Shown here piece after piece: positions 11,767-20,213 of a stretch of 64,000 nucleotides of DNA (its first letter is position 1; each line of letters begins with the position of its first letter). Location: contig NZ_CP043046.1 in assembly GCF_008119665.1 (NCBI RefSeq), positions 1,984,001 through 2,048,000 on the forward strand. The letters run 5' to 3'. This stretch comes from Pigmentiphaga aceris (lineage in GTDB: Bacteria > Pseudomonadota > Gammaproteobacteria > Burkholderiales > Burkholderiaceae_B). A program made the position numbers and the translations under genes. The notes below the pieces were generated by a model that saw only the letters and a list, made by a program, of their open reading frames with translations, did no database searches and had not been told where the DNA came from.

Positions 11767-13491
11767 ATGTACCGGTATGACCCCATCGACCAGCAGTTGG
11801 TCGAACAACGTGTCGCGCAGTTTTCCGACCAAACGCGCCGTTTCCTGGTCGGTCAACTGACCGAAGACGAATTCCGCGTTCTGCGTCTGCAGAACGGTCT
11901 CTACATCCAGCGTCACGCCCCGATGCTGCGGGTGGCGATTCCCTATGGCCTGCTGGCCTCGCGTCAGCTGCGTACCCTGGCGCACATCGCGCGCAAGTGG
12001 GATCGCGGCTATGGTCACTTCAGCACCCGCCAGAACATCCAGTTCAACTGGCCGCTGCTTGAAGATGTGCCGGCCATTCTGGCCGAGCTGGCCACGGTCC
12101 AGATGCACGCCATTCAGACCAGCGGCAACTGTATCCGCAACACCACCACCGATCACTTTGCCGGCATCGCTCCCGATGAGCTGGTCGATCCGCTGGTCTG
12201 GTGTGAGCTGATCCGCCAGTGGTCCACCCTGCACCCGGAATTCGCCTTCCTGCCGCGCAAGTTCAAGATCGCGGTCAGCGGTGCCATCAGCGATCGCGCA
12301 GCGGTCGGTGTGCACGACGTGGGTCTGCAGGCAGTCGAGCGCGATGGTGAACTGGGCTTCCGCGTCTGGGTAGGCGGCGGCATGGGCCGTACGCCCATCG
12401 TCGGCCAACTGATTGGCGACTTCGTACCCTGGCAGCATCTGCTGACCTATCTGCAAGCCGTGTTGCGGGTCTATAACCTGCACGGCCGCCGCGACAACAA
12501 GTACAAGGCGCGTATCAAGATCCTGGTGAAGGAACTGACGCCCGACGTGTTCCGCGACCAGGTGGAAGCCGAATGGGCCTTGATCAAGGGCGGTCTGGAC
12601 ACCATCACGCCGGAACAGGTTGCCGAAATCGGCAAGCGCTTCACGACAACCGAATACGCTGCCGACCCCGGCCGCGATGACTCGGCTGAACATGCTGCCA
12701 ACGACAAGGCCTTTGCCTACTGGTTGCGTACCAACCGCCATGCGCACAAGGTGCCGGGCTACGCCGCGATCACCATTTCGCTGAAGGCCACTGGTGTGCC
12801 CCCGGGCGACATCACCGCCGACCAGATGGACGCCGTGGCTGACCTGGCTGACGAATACAGCTTTGGTGAGTTGCGCGTGTCGCACGAACAGAACCTGATC
12901 TTCTCGGACGTGCCTGCCAGCAAGCTGTATCCGCTGTGGCAAGCGCTGCGCGGCCTGGGCCTGGCAACCGCCAATGCTGGTTTGCTGACGAACATCATCG
13001 CCTGTCCCGGCGGCGATTTCTGCGCACTCGCCAACGCCGTGTCGATCCCCGTCGCGGAAGCCATCCAGGCGCGTTTCGACGACCTGGACTATCTGCACGA
13101 AATCGGCGAACTGGACCTGAACATCTCGGGTTGCATCAACTCCTGCGGTCACCACCACGTGGGTCACATCGGCATCCTGGGTGTCGATAAGGCTGGCGAA
13201 GAGTGGTATCAAGTGACCATTGGTGGCCGTCAGAGCGGCGCTGCCAAGCCCTTGCCGGACATCGAATCCACCAAGGGCGGCGGTGCCGCAGTTGGCCGTG
13301 TGATCGGCCCGTCGTTCTCGCGTGCACAAGTGCCTGACGTCGTCGAAAAACTGATCGGTACCTACCTCGCACGTCGCGACAGCGACGCCGAGCGCTTCAT
13401 CGACGTAGTCGAGCGCCTGGGTCTCGAACCCTTCAAGCTCGACGTCTATGGCGATCGCGATCAAGCCCGCAAGGAGGCCGCTCATGTCTGA
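11767..13491 (+). CDS. cysI: Sulfite/nitrite reductase hemoprotein (siroheme, 4Fe-4S)
   Basis: This is a siroheme/[4Fe-4S] reductase that most likely reduces sulfite to sulfide in cysteine synthesis. The 574-residue product carries the cluster and siroheme ligands in two motifs, C413-x5-C419 (ACPGGDFCALA) and C456-x3-C460 (SGCINSCGHHH). The ATG at 11767 gives the family start MYRYDPID. It overlaps the DUF934 gene by 8 bp, and siroheme cobA follows, so the operon makes enzyme and cofactor. A nitrite reductase role cannot be excluded, but DUF934 partners point to assimilatory sulfite reduction. Confidence 0.88.
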   Translation: MYRYDPIDQQLVEQRVAQFSDQTRRFLVGQLTEDEFRVLRLQNGLYIQRHAPMLRVAIPYGLLASRQLRTLAHIARKWDRGYGHFSTRQNIQFNWPLLEDVPAILAELATVQMHAIQTSGNCIRNTTTDHFAGIAPDELVDPLVWCELIRQWSTLHPEFAFLPRKFKIAVSGAISDRAAVGVHDVGLQAVERDGELGFRVWVGGGMGRTPIVGQLIGDFVPWQHLLTYLQAVLRVYNLHGRRDNKYKARIKILVKELTPDVFRDQVEAEWALIKGGLDTITPEQVAEIGKRFTTTEYAADPGRDDSAEHAANDKAFAYWLRTNRHAHKVPGYAAITISLKATGVPPGDITADQMDAVADLADEYSFGELRVSHEQNLIFSDVPASKLYPLWQALRGLGLATANAGLLTNIIACPGGDFCALANAVSIPVAEAIQARFDDLDYLHEIGELDLNISGCINSCGHHHVGHIGILGVDKAGEEWYQVTIGGRQSGAAKPLPDIESTKGGGAAVGRVIGPSFSRAQVPDVVEKLIGTYLARRDSDAERFIDVVERLGLEPFKLDVYGDRDQARKEAAHV

Positions 13492-14044
13492 TCTCACGCC
13501 CGGTACCACTGGCAATACTGGCGAACATGCCCCCGTTCAAGAACCCCGTGCCCTGATCCGTCAAGGCCAGCTTGAGACCGACATCTGGCGTCGCTGCGTG
13601 TCCAACGAGTCCACCTCCTTGCCGCCTGATGACGGCCATTGGCTGGTGCCGCTGGACTTGTGGCTGGGCTCGGCCAAGGAATTGCGCGCACGGGTGCACC
13701 CGGTTGGCGTGCTGCTGGCCCCCGATGATGATCCGGCCGAATTGCTGGAAGGCGAAGCGAAGATCGATCCGAAGGGCCTTGCGCTGATCGCCATCGACTT
13801 CCCGCTGTACACCGATGGCCGAGGCTTTTCCATTGCCCAATTGCTGCGCACGCGTCTGGGTTGGGAAGGCGAATTGCGTGCGGTGGGTGATGTGATCGTC
13901 GACGTGATCCATTACCTGGCGCGCTGCGGCTTCGACAGCTTCTCGATCAAGCCCGGTCACGATCCGCAGTTGGCGTTGGCGGCCTTCCAGGCCTTCAGCG
14001 TGCACTACCAGCGGACCTATCCGAAGCCGGCTGCGGTGGCCTGA
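13484..14044 (+). CDS. DUF934 protein, sulfite reductase partner
   Basis: A 186-residue protein of the DUF934 family, with GHWLVPLDLW, FPLYTDGRGFSIAQLLRTRL and GFDSFSIKPGHD, nearly always encoded beside this type of sulfite reductase. The ATG at 13484 lies inside the 3' end of the reductase gene, with AAGGAGG 7 bp upstream. It probably acts in electron delivery or enzyme assembly; the exact role is not known to me. The next gene starts 1 bp after its stop. Confidence 0.85.
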   Translation: MSDLTPGTTGNTGEHAPVQEPRALIRQGQLETDIWRRCVSNESTSLPPDDGHWLVPLDLWLGSAKELRARVHPVGVLLAPDDDPAELLEGEAKIDPKGLALIAIDFPLYTDGRGFSIAQLLRTRLGWEGELRAVGDVIVDVIHYLARCGFDSFSIKPGHDPQLALAAFQAFSVHYQRTYPKPAAVA

Positions 14045-14045
14045 G

Positions 14046-14894
14046 ATGGCAGCGCCATCAGAGGCTCGCCTGACACGGAAAGTCGGCTCTCGGCTGCTTT
14101 CGGCAACCTCATCGACCAAGACAGCCGGCAGCCCCGGCACGGTCTATCTGGTCGGTGCGGGGCCGGGCGCGGCTGACCTGCTGACCGTGCGCGCTGCACG
14201 GCTGCTGGAGCGTGCCGACATCGTGCTGCACGACGCACTGGTCCAGCCCGAGGTCTTGGCGCTGGCACCGCAGGCACGTCTGGTGCCGGTGGGCAAGCGC
14301 TGTGGGCGGCTGTCCACAGCGCAGCACTTCATCAATAAACAATTGGTGGACGCTGCGCAGCACCATTCCTGTGTAGTGCGTCTGAAGGGCGGCGATCCCA
14401 TGCTGTTCGGGCGCGCCCAGGAAGAGATCAGCGCGCTGATGGCCGCCGGCGTGCCGGTTGAAATCGTCCCCGGTGTCAGTGCGGCCTTTGCTGCCAGTGC
14501 TGCCATCGGTCAGTCTCTGAGCTTGCGTGGTGTGAGTCGCAGCGTGGCGTTCCTGACGCCAGCGGTGGGGCAGGGTGAAACGCCACACAGCTGGGCCGGT
14601 GCAGCGGTTGCTGCCGACACGGCGGTGCTATACATGGCGGGCAGGCAAGCCAAGGATATTTCCGACGGCTTGATGGCAGCAGGCGTGCCGGCCAGCCGGC
14701 CGGTGGTGCTGGTCGAAAGCGCCAGCCTGCCGGGTCAGCGCATGGTGCCGACCTCCGTAGGTGCGCTGCCGCAAGCAGCTGCAGCGCTGGGGGATGGTCC
14801 CTGTCTGATCCTGGTGGGTGAGGTCTATGCCGGCTTGGTGGACCTGGCCATCGATGCGGATGAGGCAACGGTAGCCAGGATGGCGGTGGGCTGA
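14046..14894 (+). CDS. cobA: Uroporphyrinogen-III C-methyltransferase
   Basis: It methylates uroporphyrinogen III at C2 and C7 with S-adenosylmethionine to give precorrin-2 for siroheme. The 282-residue product has VYLVGAGPGAADLLTVRA, the SAM-binding GAGPG loop, and RLKGGDPMLFGR, both diagnostic. It is a stand-alone SUMT without the CysG dehydrogenase/chelatase part. Its place right after the siroheme-dependent reductase indicates joint supply. The first 35 residues are variable and the exact start is less sure. Confidence 0.93.
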   Translation: MAAPSEARLTRKVGSRLLSATSSTKTAGSPGTVYLVGAGPGAADLLTVRAARLLERADIVLHDALVQPEVLALAPQARLVPVGKRCGRLSTAQHFINKQLVDAAQHHSCVVRLKGGDPMLFGRAQEEISALMAAGVPVEIVPGVSAAFAASAAIGQSLSLRGVSRSVAFLTPAVGQGETPHSWAGAAVAADTAVLYMAGRQAKDISDGLMAAGVPASRPVVLVESASLPGQRMVPTSVGALPQAAAALGDGPCLILVGEVYAGLVDLAIDADEATVARMAVG

Positions 14895-15208
14895 TTGGTA
14901 TTGGTAGCGGCCTTGATATGTGCATTGGCAGCGCAGCGCAAGGCAGGGCGGGAATCCTAGATTCCGCCTGCCGGCCCGCGATGCACAGATACCGGCAAGG
15001 ATCTACGTACTGCTCATCGCGCTGATCCCATCATTGCTTGCCCCTGGTGACATGCCGTTGCAACACCCCTGAAGCCGCATTCCCAGGCGGCGATCTCGTG
15101 CCTGACTGTCCGCATCCTGCATCAATGTCCGGTATGCGCAAGGCATTCCACACGCAGGTCTAGTAAGCTCCAGTCTTTCCGATTTGTCCCCCTGCGCCCG
15201 TCGCCCAC
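14895..15208. other. Intergenic region between cobA and the MarC gene
   Basis: This 314-bp stretch has no convincing gene. An imperfect GC-rich hairpin (about 14942-14972: GGCAGGGCGGGAAT, loop CCTAG, ATTCCGCCTGCC) lies 50 bp after cobA and may end the sulfite reductase operon. I see no RNA gene. Confidence 0.4.
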
Positions 15209-15898
15209 ATGGCTTTCGACGTCTACCTGCTGGCCTTCGCCAAGAGCCTGCTGTTCTCGCTTGCGACGATCCTGCCGATTCTGAATCCGCCGGGTACCTC
15301 GCCGATGTTCCTGTCGATGACGGAAGGGGCGACCGACGCCATGCGTGCAACGCTGGCGGCGCGCGTGGCGCGCAATATCTTCATCATGCTGATGGCGGCC
15401 ATGTTGGTCGGCTCGCTGGTGCTGGACTTCTTTGGCATTTCGCTGCCCATTGTGCGTGTCGGGGGCGGGCTGCTGGTGGTCAGCGCGGCCTGGCGTCTGT
15501 TGACGACCGACGACAGCAGCAACACCACCTCGGTCAAACTGGTCGAGGCGTTCACCCCCGAGGTCGGGCGACGCAAAGCGTTTTATCCGCTTACCTTCCC
15601 CATCAGTTGTGGTCCCGGTTCGATTGCAGCCGCGATCACGGTGGGCGTCAGTCTGCATGACACGTCCATGGCGTTGTCGGCCTCTCGCCTGATCGGCGCG
15701 ATGTTCGGTGTTGCCTTCTTGTCGCTGATCGCGTTTCTGTGTTTTCGTTTTGCGGTGCAGGTCTTGCGTCCGCTGGGCGAAACGGGAACCATCGTGATGC
15801 TGCGCATGTCTGCATTTATCTTGTTGTGCCTGGGCGTGCAGATCGTGTGGGATGGCGCCAGCGAACTGATTTTGAGTATTCTCCAACGCGCTGCGTAA
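15209..15898 (+). CDS. MarC family integral membrane protein
   Basis: A 229-residue protein with six hydrophobic segments and the MarC signatures ILPILNPPGTSPMFLSM and YPLTFPISCGPGSIAA. The family was once annotated as multiple antibiotic resistance or as amino acid transport (NAAT), but the substrate is not established for most members. It is a single gene ended by a strong terminator that overlaps its stop codon. Confidence 0.88.
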   Translation: MAFDVYLLAFAKSLLFSLATILPILNPPGTSPMFLSMTEGATDAMRATLAARVARNIFIMLMAAMLVGSLVLDFFGISLPIVRVGGGLLVVSAAWRLLTTDDSSNTTSVKLVEAFTPEVGRRKAFYPLTFPISCGPGSIAAAITVGVSLHDTSMALSASRLIGAMFGVAFLSLIAFLCFRFAVQVLRPLGETGTIVMLRMSAFILLCLGVQIVWDGASELILSILQRAA

Positions 15899-15914
15899 GG
15901 CAGCGCGTTTTTTC
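15885..15914 (+). terminator. Terminator overlapping the marC-like stop codon
   Basis: AACGCGCTGC / GCAGCGCGTT is a perfect 10-bp stem with loop GTAAG, followed directly by a T-run. The stop codon of the MarC gene lies in the loop. Confidence 0.88.
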
Positions 15915-15935
15915 ATCCCTCCATCGGAGCGCTTT

Positions 15936-16421
15936 ATGTCGTTTACCCGGGCAGATCGCCTGCATGTCTACATTGCTGTCCTGAGTCTGGCGGCCGTGGG
16001 CATTGCATTGATCTCGCAACATGTCTTCGAAATGCAACCCTGCGCCTGGTGCGTGCTGCAGCGCATGGCCTTCGTTGCACTGGCCGTGGTCTGTCTGCTG
16101 GGCGTCTTGCTGCGCCGTGTGCCGGTGCTGACACGTGTGATCAGCTTCATCGCGTTGCTGCTGGCAGGTAGCGGCGTGGTGGCGGCGTTCTACCAGCACA
16201 ATGTCGCCTCCAAGATGCTGACCTGCGCACAAACCTTCGCCGACCGTTTTGTCAGCGCTTCCAAGCTCGACGGCATCTTGCCTGACGTGTTTGCAATCCA
16301 GGCAACCTGCGCCGATTCGGCCGTCGATCTGCTGGGCTATCGCTACGAGCTGTGGAGCCTGGCGCTGTTCTCGCTGCTGAGCCTGTTCGCATTGGTGGCA
16401 CTGCTGTCGCGCAACGATTGA
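15936..16421 (+). CDS. dsbB: Disulfide bond formation protein B
   Basis: An inner-membrane quinone reductase that reoxidises DsbA. The 161 residues contain four transmembrane segments and both cysteine pairs: C36-A-W-C39 in QPCAWCVLQR, and C97 and C125 in the second periplasmic loop. R43 in the conserved QR follows the first pair. A GGAGCG site precedes the ATG. It is transcribed alone after the marC terminator. Confidence 0.95.
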   Translation: MSFTRADRLHVYIAVLSLAAVGIALISQHVFEMQPCAWCVLQRMAFVALAVVCLLGVLLRRVPVLTRVISFIALLLAGSGVVAAFYQHNVASKMLTCAQTFADRFVSASKLDGILPDVFAIQATCADSAVDLLGYRYELWSLALFSLLSLFALVALLSRND

Positions 16422-16483
16422 ACGGCAGAAAGTCTGAACGACAAGCATCAATGACCGGTGATCGAACACGCATCGCCGGTCAT

Positions 16484-17572
16484 TCATGCAGACGGGAAGA
16501 ACGCCTCATCCACCGTCTGTATCGTGCCGGTGTCGGTAGCGTCGTAGCCTGCCAGCCCCTGCACAAAATCACGATAGACGTCTGAGCGCAGCGTGGCGAT
16601 GAAGGACTGCATCGCCGGCGTACCAATGGCGCTGCGCTCGGCGGCAAAGAAGTAGCGTTCTCGCACCTGGGGAATGAAATCCAGGCCAAAACGCCTGCCT
16701 GCGGTTTCCACCCCCATCCCCACATCCGCCATGTCGCTTGCAATATGCGCTGCTACCGCCGCATGCGTGAACTCGGCAGTGGTATCGAAGCCCGGAATGT
16801 TGGACAAGGCAATGCCGGTGCGCTTCAACATCAATTCCAGCAGCATTCGTGTGCCGGAACCGGCTTGCCGGTTCACAAAGCGCAGGTCGGGTCGCGCCAG
16901 GTCGGCCAGCCCTTGAATGCCCTTGGGGTTTCCGTTGGCGATGAACAAGCCCGAATTCCGATAAGCCAGGTGGATCAGCACATGGTGTTGCGGGTCCAGC
17001 CAGCGTGCGTAGGCCTTGAGCATCGGCGTTTCGAACTCGCCCTGCGGGACATGAAACCCCGCCAGTTCACACTCGTGGCCGGCCAGGGCCGCCATGGCTT
17101 CCGTGCTGCTGCGATACCTCAGTTCTACCGCCAGCGAGCGCGCTTCCAGTTGCTGCATCAGCGCAGCCACCGCAAAACCGTGGCTGGCATGCAGGCGCAA
17201 GTGCTGCGTGCTGCCGGGCAGCAACTTCTGCAGTTCTTCCTGAAGTTCCGAGGCCAGGCTTTCCAGCGTCGGTGACAGCCTTGCTTGTATGCGCCGGTTG
17301 GCCCACAAGAGCTTTTGCGCAAAAGGTGTCAGCGTGGTGCCCAGGCGGCGTCGGGTCTGCAACAGCTCAACGTCGAAAGCGGATTCGAAACGGCGCAGCA
17401 ATCCCCAGGCATGCCGGTACGACACGCCGACCTCGCGACAGGCCCCTGCAATGTGGCCGGTGGACTCGATGGCGGCCAGCACATCCAGCACCTCCTGCAA
17501 CGGAATTTCGCCCTCGACCGGATGGCGCAGATGCCAGGCCGGGCGGATATCCAGCGCAAATTTATATGTCAT
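16484..17572 (-). CDS. ModE-like HTH regulator with periplasmic-binding-protein-like domain, divergent from fds
   Basis: A 362-residue one-component regulator. Residues 1-110 are a ModE-type winged helix (IPLQEVLDVLAAIESTGHIA, then GVSYRHAWGLLRRFE, RRRLGTTLTPFA). About 120-355 form a PBP-like domain, with LRLHASHGFAVAALMQQLEA and later RFVNRQAGSGTRMLLE, similar to molybdate/tungstate-binding regulators. It is divergent from the molybdenum-containing formate dehydrogenase genes with a 122-bp gap. It is therefore likely to control them in response to molybdate, formate or a related anion; the ligand is an inference. Confidence 0.85.
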   Translation of the reverse strand: MTYKFALDIRPAWHLRHPVEGEIPLQEVLDVLAAIESTGHIAGACREVGVSYRHAWGLLRRFESAFDVELLQTRRRLGTTLTPFAQKLLWANRRIQARLSPTLESLASELQEELQKLLPGSTQHLRLHASHGFAVAALMQQLEARSLAVELRYRSSTEAMAALAGHECELAGFHVPQGEFETPMLKAYARWLDPQHHVLIHLAYRNSGLFIANGNPKGIQGLADLARPDLRFVNRQAGSGTRMLLELMLKRTGIALSNIPGFDTTAEFTHAAVAAHIASDMADVGMGVETAGRRFGLDFIPQVRERYFFAAERSAIGTPAMQSFIATLRSDVYRDFVQGLAGYDATDTGTIQTVDEAFFPSA

Positions 17573-17694
17573 TTATTGCCTATTGAAGCGAATAAATTCA
17601 GGTGCTACGGTGTGTTCAGTGGCGATGTGGACCAAGGCCAATATAGGCAAGGATCTGCATAAATAAAATAGATACAGCCCCCAGGAGACATGCC
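17573..17694. promoter_or_regulatory. Divergent control region between the ModE-like regulator and fdsG
   Basis: The AT-rich 122-bp gap contains a near-inverted repeat TTATTGC ... GCGAATAA (about 17574-17597) at the regulator side, and GCCTATTG (17579-17586) recurs in inverted form as CAATATAGGC near 17640. These are candidate operator half-sites. The fdsG ribosome-binding site (GGAGA) is just before 17695. Confidence 0.4.
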
Positions 17695-18381
17695 ATGCGC
17701 AGTGATGCCATGCCTGAACCCGTGCCCGCGTTCACCCGCGCGGCCACGCTTGCCATCAAGCCGGCCGACAAGCTCGCGGCAGCGCTGCCAGGCAGCGCCG
17801 ACTCCTGTACGACCGCGGCATTGATCGCCGCGCATGCAGGCCAAGCCGGTGCCTTGCTTCCCTTGTTGCACGCCATTCAGGACAAGCTCGGCTTCATTGC
17901 GCCTGGCAGTGTTGGTGACATCGCGCAGGCACTGAACCTGTCGCGTGCGGAAGTCCACGGAGTCATCACCTACTACCCCCATTTCCGCACCGTTGCCCCT
18001 GCTCGCCACACCCTTGAAGTCTGCCGGGCCGAGTCCTGTCAGGCCCTGGGCGGCGATGCGCTGGCCGCCCATGTTCAACAGCGGCTGGGATGCGATTTCC
18101 ACGGTGCAGATGCAAGCGGGGCAGTGGGGTTGGAGGCCGTGTATTGCCTGGGCCTGTGTGCACAATCGCCTGCGGTTGCCATCGATGGCGTTGCCCATGC
18201 GCGCATGACGCCGGCGCGGATGGACCGCTTGCTCGATCCCTTGCTGGCCGAAGCTGCCAAGGTAGATGCAAACGCAGCCGTAGCCCAAGCCCAAGCCAGT
18301 AGTGCCGCTGCACCGCGCAATGTGTCAGTCGATGGACGCCATCTTCTGCAAGCGCCCCATCGTGGCCAGGAGGCGGTATGA
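17695..18381 (+). CDS. fdsG: NAD-dependent formate dehydrogenase gamma subunit
   Basis: The NuoE-like [2Fe-2S] subunit of the soluble NAD+-reducing formate dehydrogenase. It shows the four cluster cysteines in two pairs, C110/C115 (CRAESC) and C151/C155 (CLGLC). At 228 residues it is longer than the usual ~150-180 because of an N-terminal and a C-terminal tail. GGAGA precedes the ATG. The stop overlaps the fdsB start (ATGA). It works with FdsB to pass electrons from FdsA to NAD+. Confidence 0.93.
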   Translation: MRSDAMPEPVPAFTRAATLAIKPADKLAAALPGSADSCTTAALIAAHAGQAGALLPLLHAIQDKLGFIAPGSVGDIAQALNLSRAEVHGVITYYPHFRTVAPARHTLEVCRAESCQALGGDALAAHVQQRLGCDFHGADASGAVGLEAVYCLGLCAQSPAVAIDGVAHARMTPARMDRLLDPLLAEAAKVDANAAVAQAQASSAAAPRNVSVDGRHLLQAPHRGQEAV

Positions 18382-20087
18382 CGACTTCCCAGGTACTTCC
18401 GACGCCCGATGGCACCGACAAGACGTCAGCCGAGCTGAGTGCAGCGACATCGTCTGTGGCTTCGACCGCCGTTTCGGCTTCCGCGTCGGTTAGCGTTGCG
18501 CCCAACCCAACGGCAAACGCCTCAGCCACAACACCCGCCATCCGCATCTTCGTCCCGCGCGACACCGCTGCGCTCGCCGTCGGCGCAGATGCCGTCGCTC
18601 AAGCGATCCGTGATGAAGCTGCCGCCCGAGGTCTGTCGATCGACCTGATCCGTAACGGTTCGCGTGGCTTGCTGTGGCTGGAAACGCTGGTGGAAGTGGA
18701 CTGTGGTGGGGTGCGCCACGCCTACGGCCCGGTGTACGCGGAAGACGTGGCCAGCCTGTTCGACGCAGGGTTCCTGCAAGGGGCTACGCACGCCCTGGCA
18801 CACGGGCCGACGGAAGCGATCCCTTATCTGGCTCGCCAGCAACGCTTCACCTTTGCGCGTGTCGGCATCACCGATCCGCTGTCACTCGACGACTACACAT
18901 CTCTGGATGGCTTTCGTGGCCTGCGCAATGCGCTGGCGCTGTCCGGTGACGCAATTGTCGCGGCGGTGACGGAATCCGGCCTGCGTGGTCGCGGCGGTGC
19001 GGCATTCCCCACCGGCATCAAATGGAAGACCGTGCTGCAAGCGGTGTCCGACACGAAATACATTGTTTGCAATGCCGACGAGGGTGACTCAGGCACCTTT
19101 GCCGACCGGATGTTGATGGAAGGCGATCCCTACGTATTGATCGAAGGCATGACCATCGCCGGTCTGGCCGTGGGTGCAGACTACGGCTACCTGTATGTGC
19201 GTTCGGAATACCCCGAGGCCATCGCCACGTTGGAAGCCGCAATCGTGCTGGCACGCAAGGCGGGGTATCTGGGCACCGACATCCTGGGCAGCGGCCGCAG
19301 TTTCGACCTTGAAGTGCGCAAGGGGGCAGGGTCGTACATCTGTGGGGAAGAAACCGCGCTGTTGGAAAGCATCGAAGGCAAGCGTGGGGTGGTGCGCGCC
19401 AAACCGCCGCTGCCTGCGATCACCGGGCTGTTCGGCCATCCGACTGTCATCAACAACGTCATCACCTTTGCCAGTGTGCCCATCGTGCTGGACCGGGGCG
19501 CGGCGTTTTACCGCGATGCCGGCATGGGCCGGTCACGCGGCACTTTGCCCTTCCAGCTGGCCGGCAACCTGAAGCAGGGCGGGCTGGTGGAATGCGCATT
19601 CGGCGTCACGCTGCACGATCTGCTGTACGAATTCGGCGGGGGCAGTGCTTCTGGCCGGCCCTTGCGCGCCGTGCAGGTTGGCGGCCCCTTGGGGGCTTAT
19701 CTGCCAGAGGCCCAGTGGCAGGTGCCCATGGACTACGAAGCGATGGCTGCCCTGGGTGGTGTGCTTGGTCACGGCGGTTTGGTGGCCTTTGACGACAGTG
19801 TCGACATGGCCAAGATGGCGCGTTACGCCATGGCGTTCTGCGCGGTGGAGTCCTGTGGCAAATGCACGCCGTGCCGCATCGGTTCCACACGAGGGGTCGA
19901 AGTGGTCGACAAGATCGTGGCGGGGCAGCAAAGGCCGCAGCAGATCCAGTTGCTGCGCAGCCTCTGCGACACCATGGTCAATGGGTCCTTGTGCGCAATG
20001 GGGTCGATGACGCCATATCCCGTGCTGTCTGCGCTCAATCACTTCCCCGAAGACTTTGGTGACGTGCAGCAAGCCCAGGCTGCCTGA
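18378..20087 (+). CDS. fdsB: NAD-dependent formate dehydrogenase beta subunit
   Basis: The NuoF-like subunit that binds FMN, NADH and a [4Fe-4S] cluster and reduces NAD+. Of 569 residues, about 1-50 are a low-complexity Ala/Thr/Ser extension, followed by a thioredoxin-like region and the NuoF core with GLRGRGGAAFPTG, GAGSYICGEETALLESIEGK and the cluster motif C493-GK-C496-TP-C499 with C530 downstream. The start overlaps fdsG by 4 bp. The N-terminal extension looks poorly conserved and a start around residue 54 is possible. Confidence 0.95.
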   Translation: MTTSQVLPTPDGTDKTSAELSAATSSVASTAVSASASVSVAPNPTANASATTPAIRIFVPRDTAALAVGADAVAQAIRDEAAARGLSIDLIRNGSRGLLWLETLVEVDCGGVRHAYGPVYAEDVASLFDAGFLQGATHALAHGPTEAIPYLARQQRFTFARVGITDPLSLDDYTSLDGFRGLRNALALSGDAIVAAVTESGLRGRGGAAFPTGIKWKTVLQAVSDTKYIVCNADEGDSGTFADRMLMEGDPYVLIEGMTIAGLAVGADYGYLYVRSEYPEAIATLEAAIVLARKAGYLGTDILGSGRSFDLEVRKGAGSYICGEETALLESIEGKRGVVRAKPPLPAITGLFGHPTVINNVITFASVPIVLDRGAAFYRDAGMGRSRGTLPFQLAGNLKQGGLVECAFGVTLHDLLYEFGGGSASGRPLRAVQVGGPLGAYLPEAQWQVPMDYEAMAALGGVLGHGGLVAFDDSVDMAKMARYAMAFCAVESCGKCTPCRIGSTRGVEVVDKIVAGQQRPQQIQLLRSLCDTMVNGSLCAMGSMTPYPVLSALNHFPEDFGDVQQAQAA

Positions 20088-20213
20088 ATCTTTTGTTCGA
20101 ACATTGCTGCGTGACCGGATTGCAAGCATAGCCCCAAGCCCGGTTCTAAGCCGCACTGCACTTCACCGCACGCACCCCGTATTTCATCCGCCTGACCCTT
20201 GTCGGAGCAGACC

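Noticed and set aside
17573..17694. A molybdenum cofactor riboswitch upstream of fdsG
   Set aside because: The gap is too short and lacks the multi-stem conserved blocks of the Moco motif.
20199..20213. A TTG start for fdsA five codons upstream
   Set aside because: The ATG at 20214 has GGAG at proper spacing and gives the family-like N-terminus.
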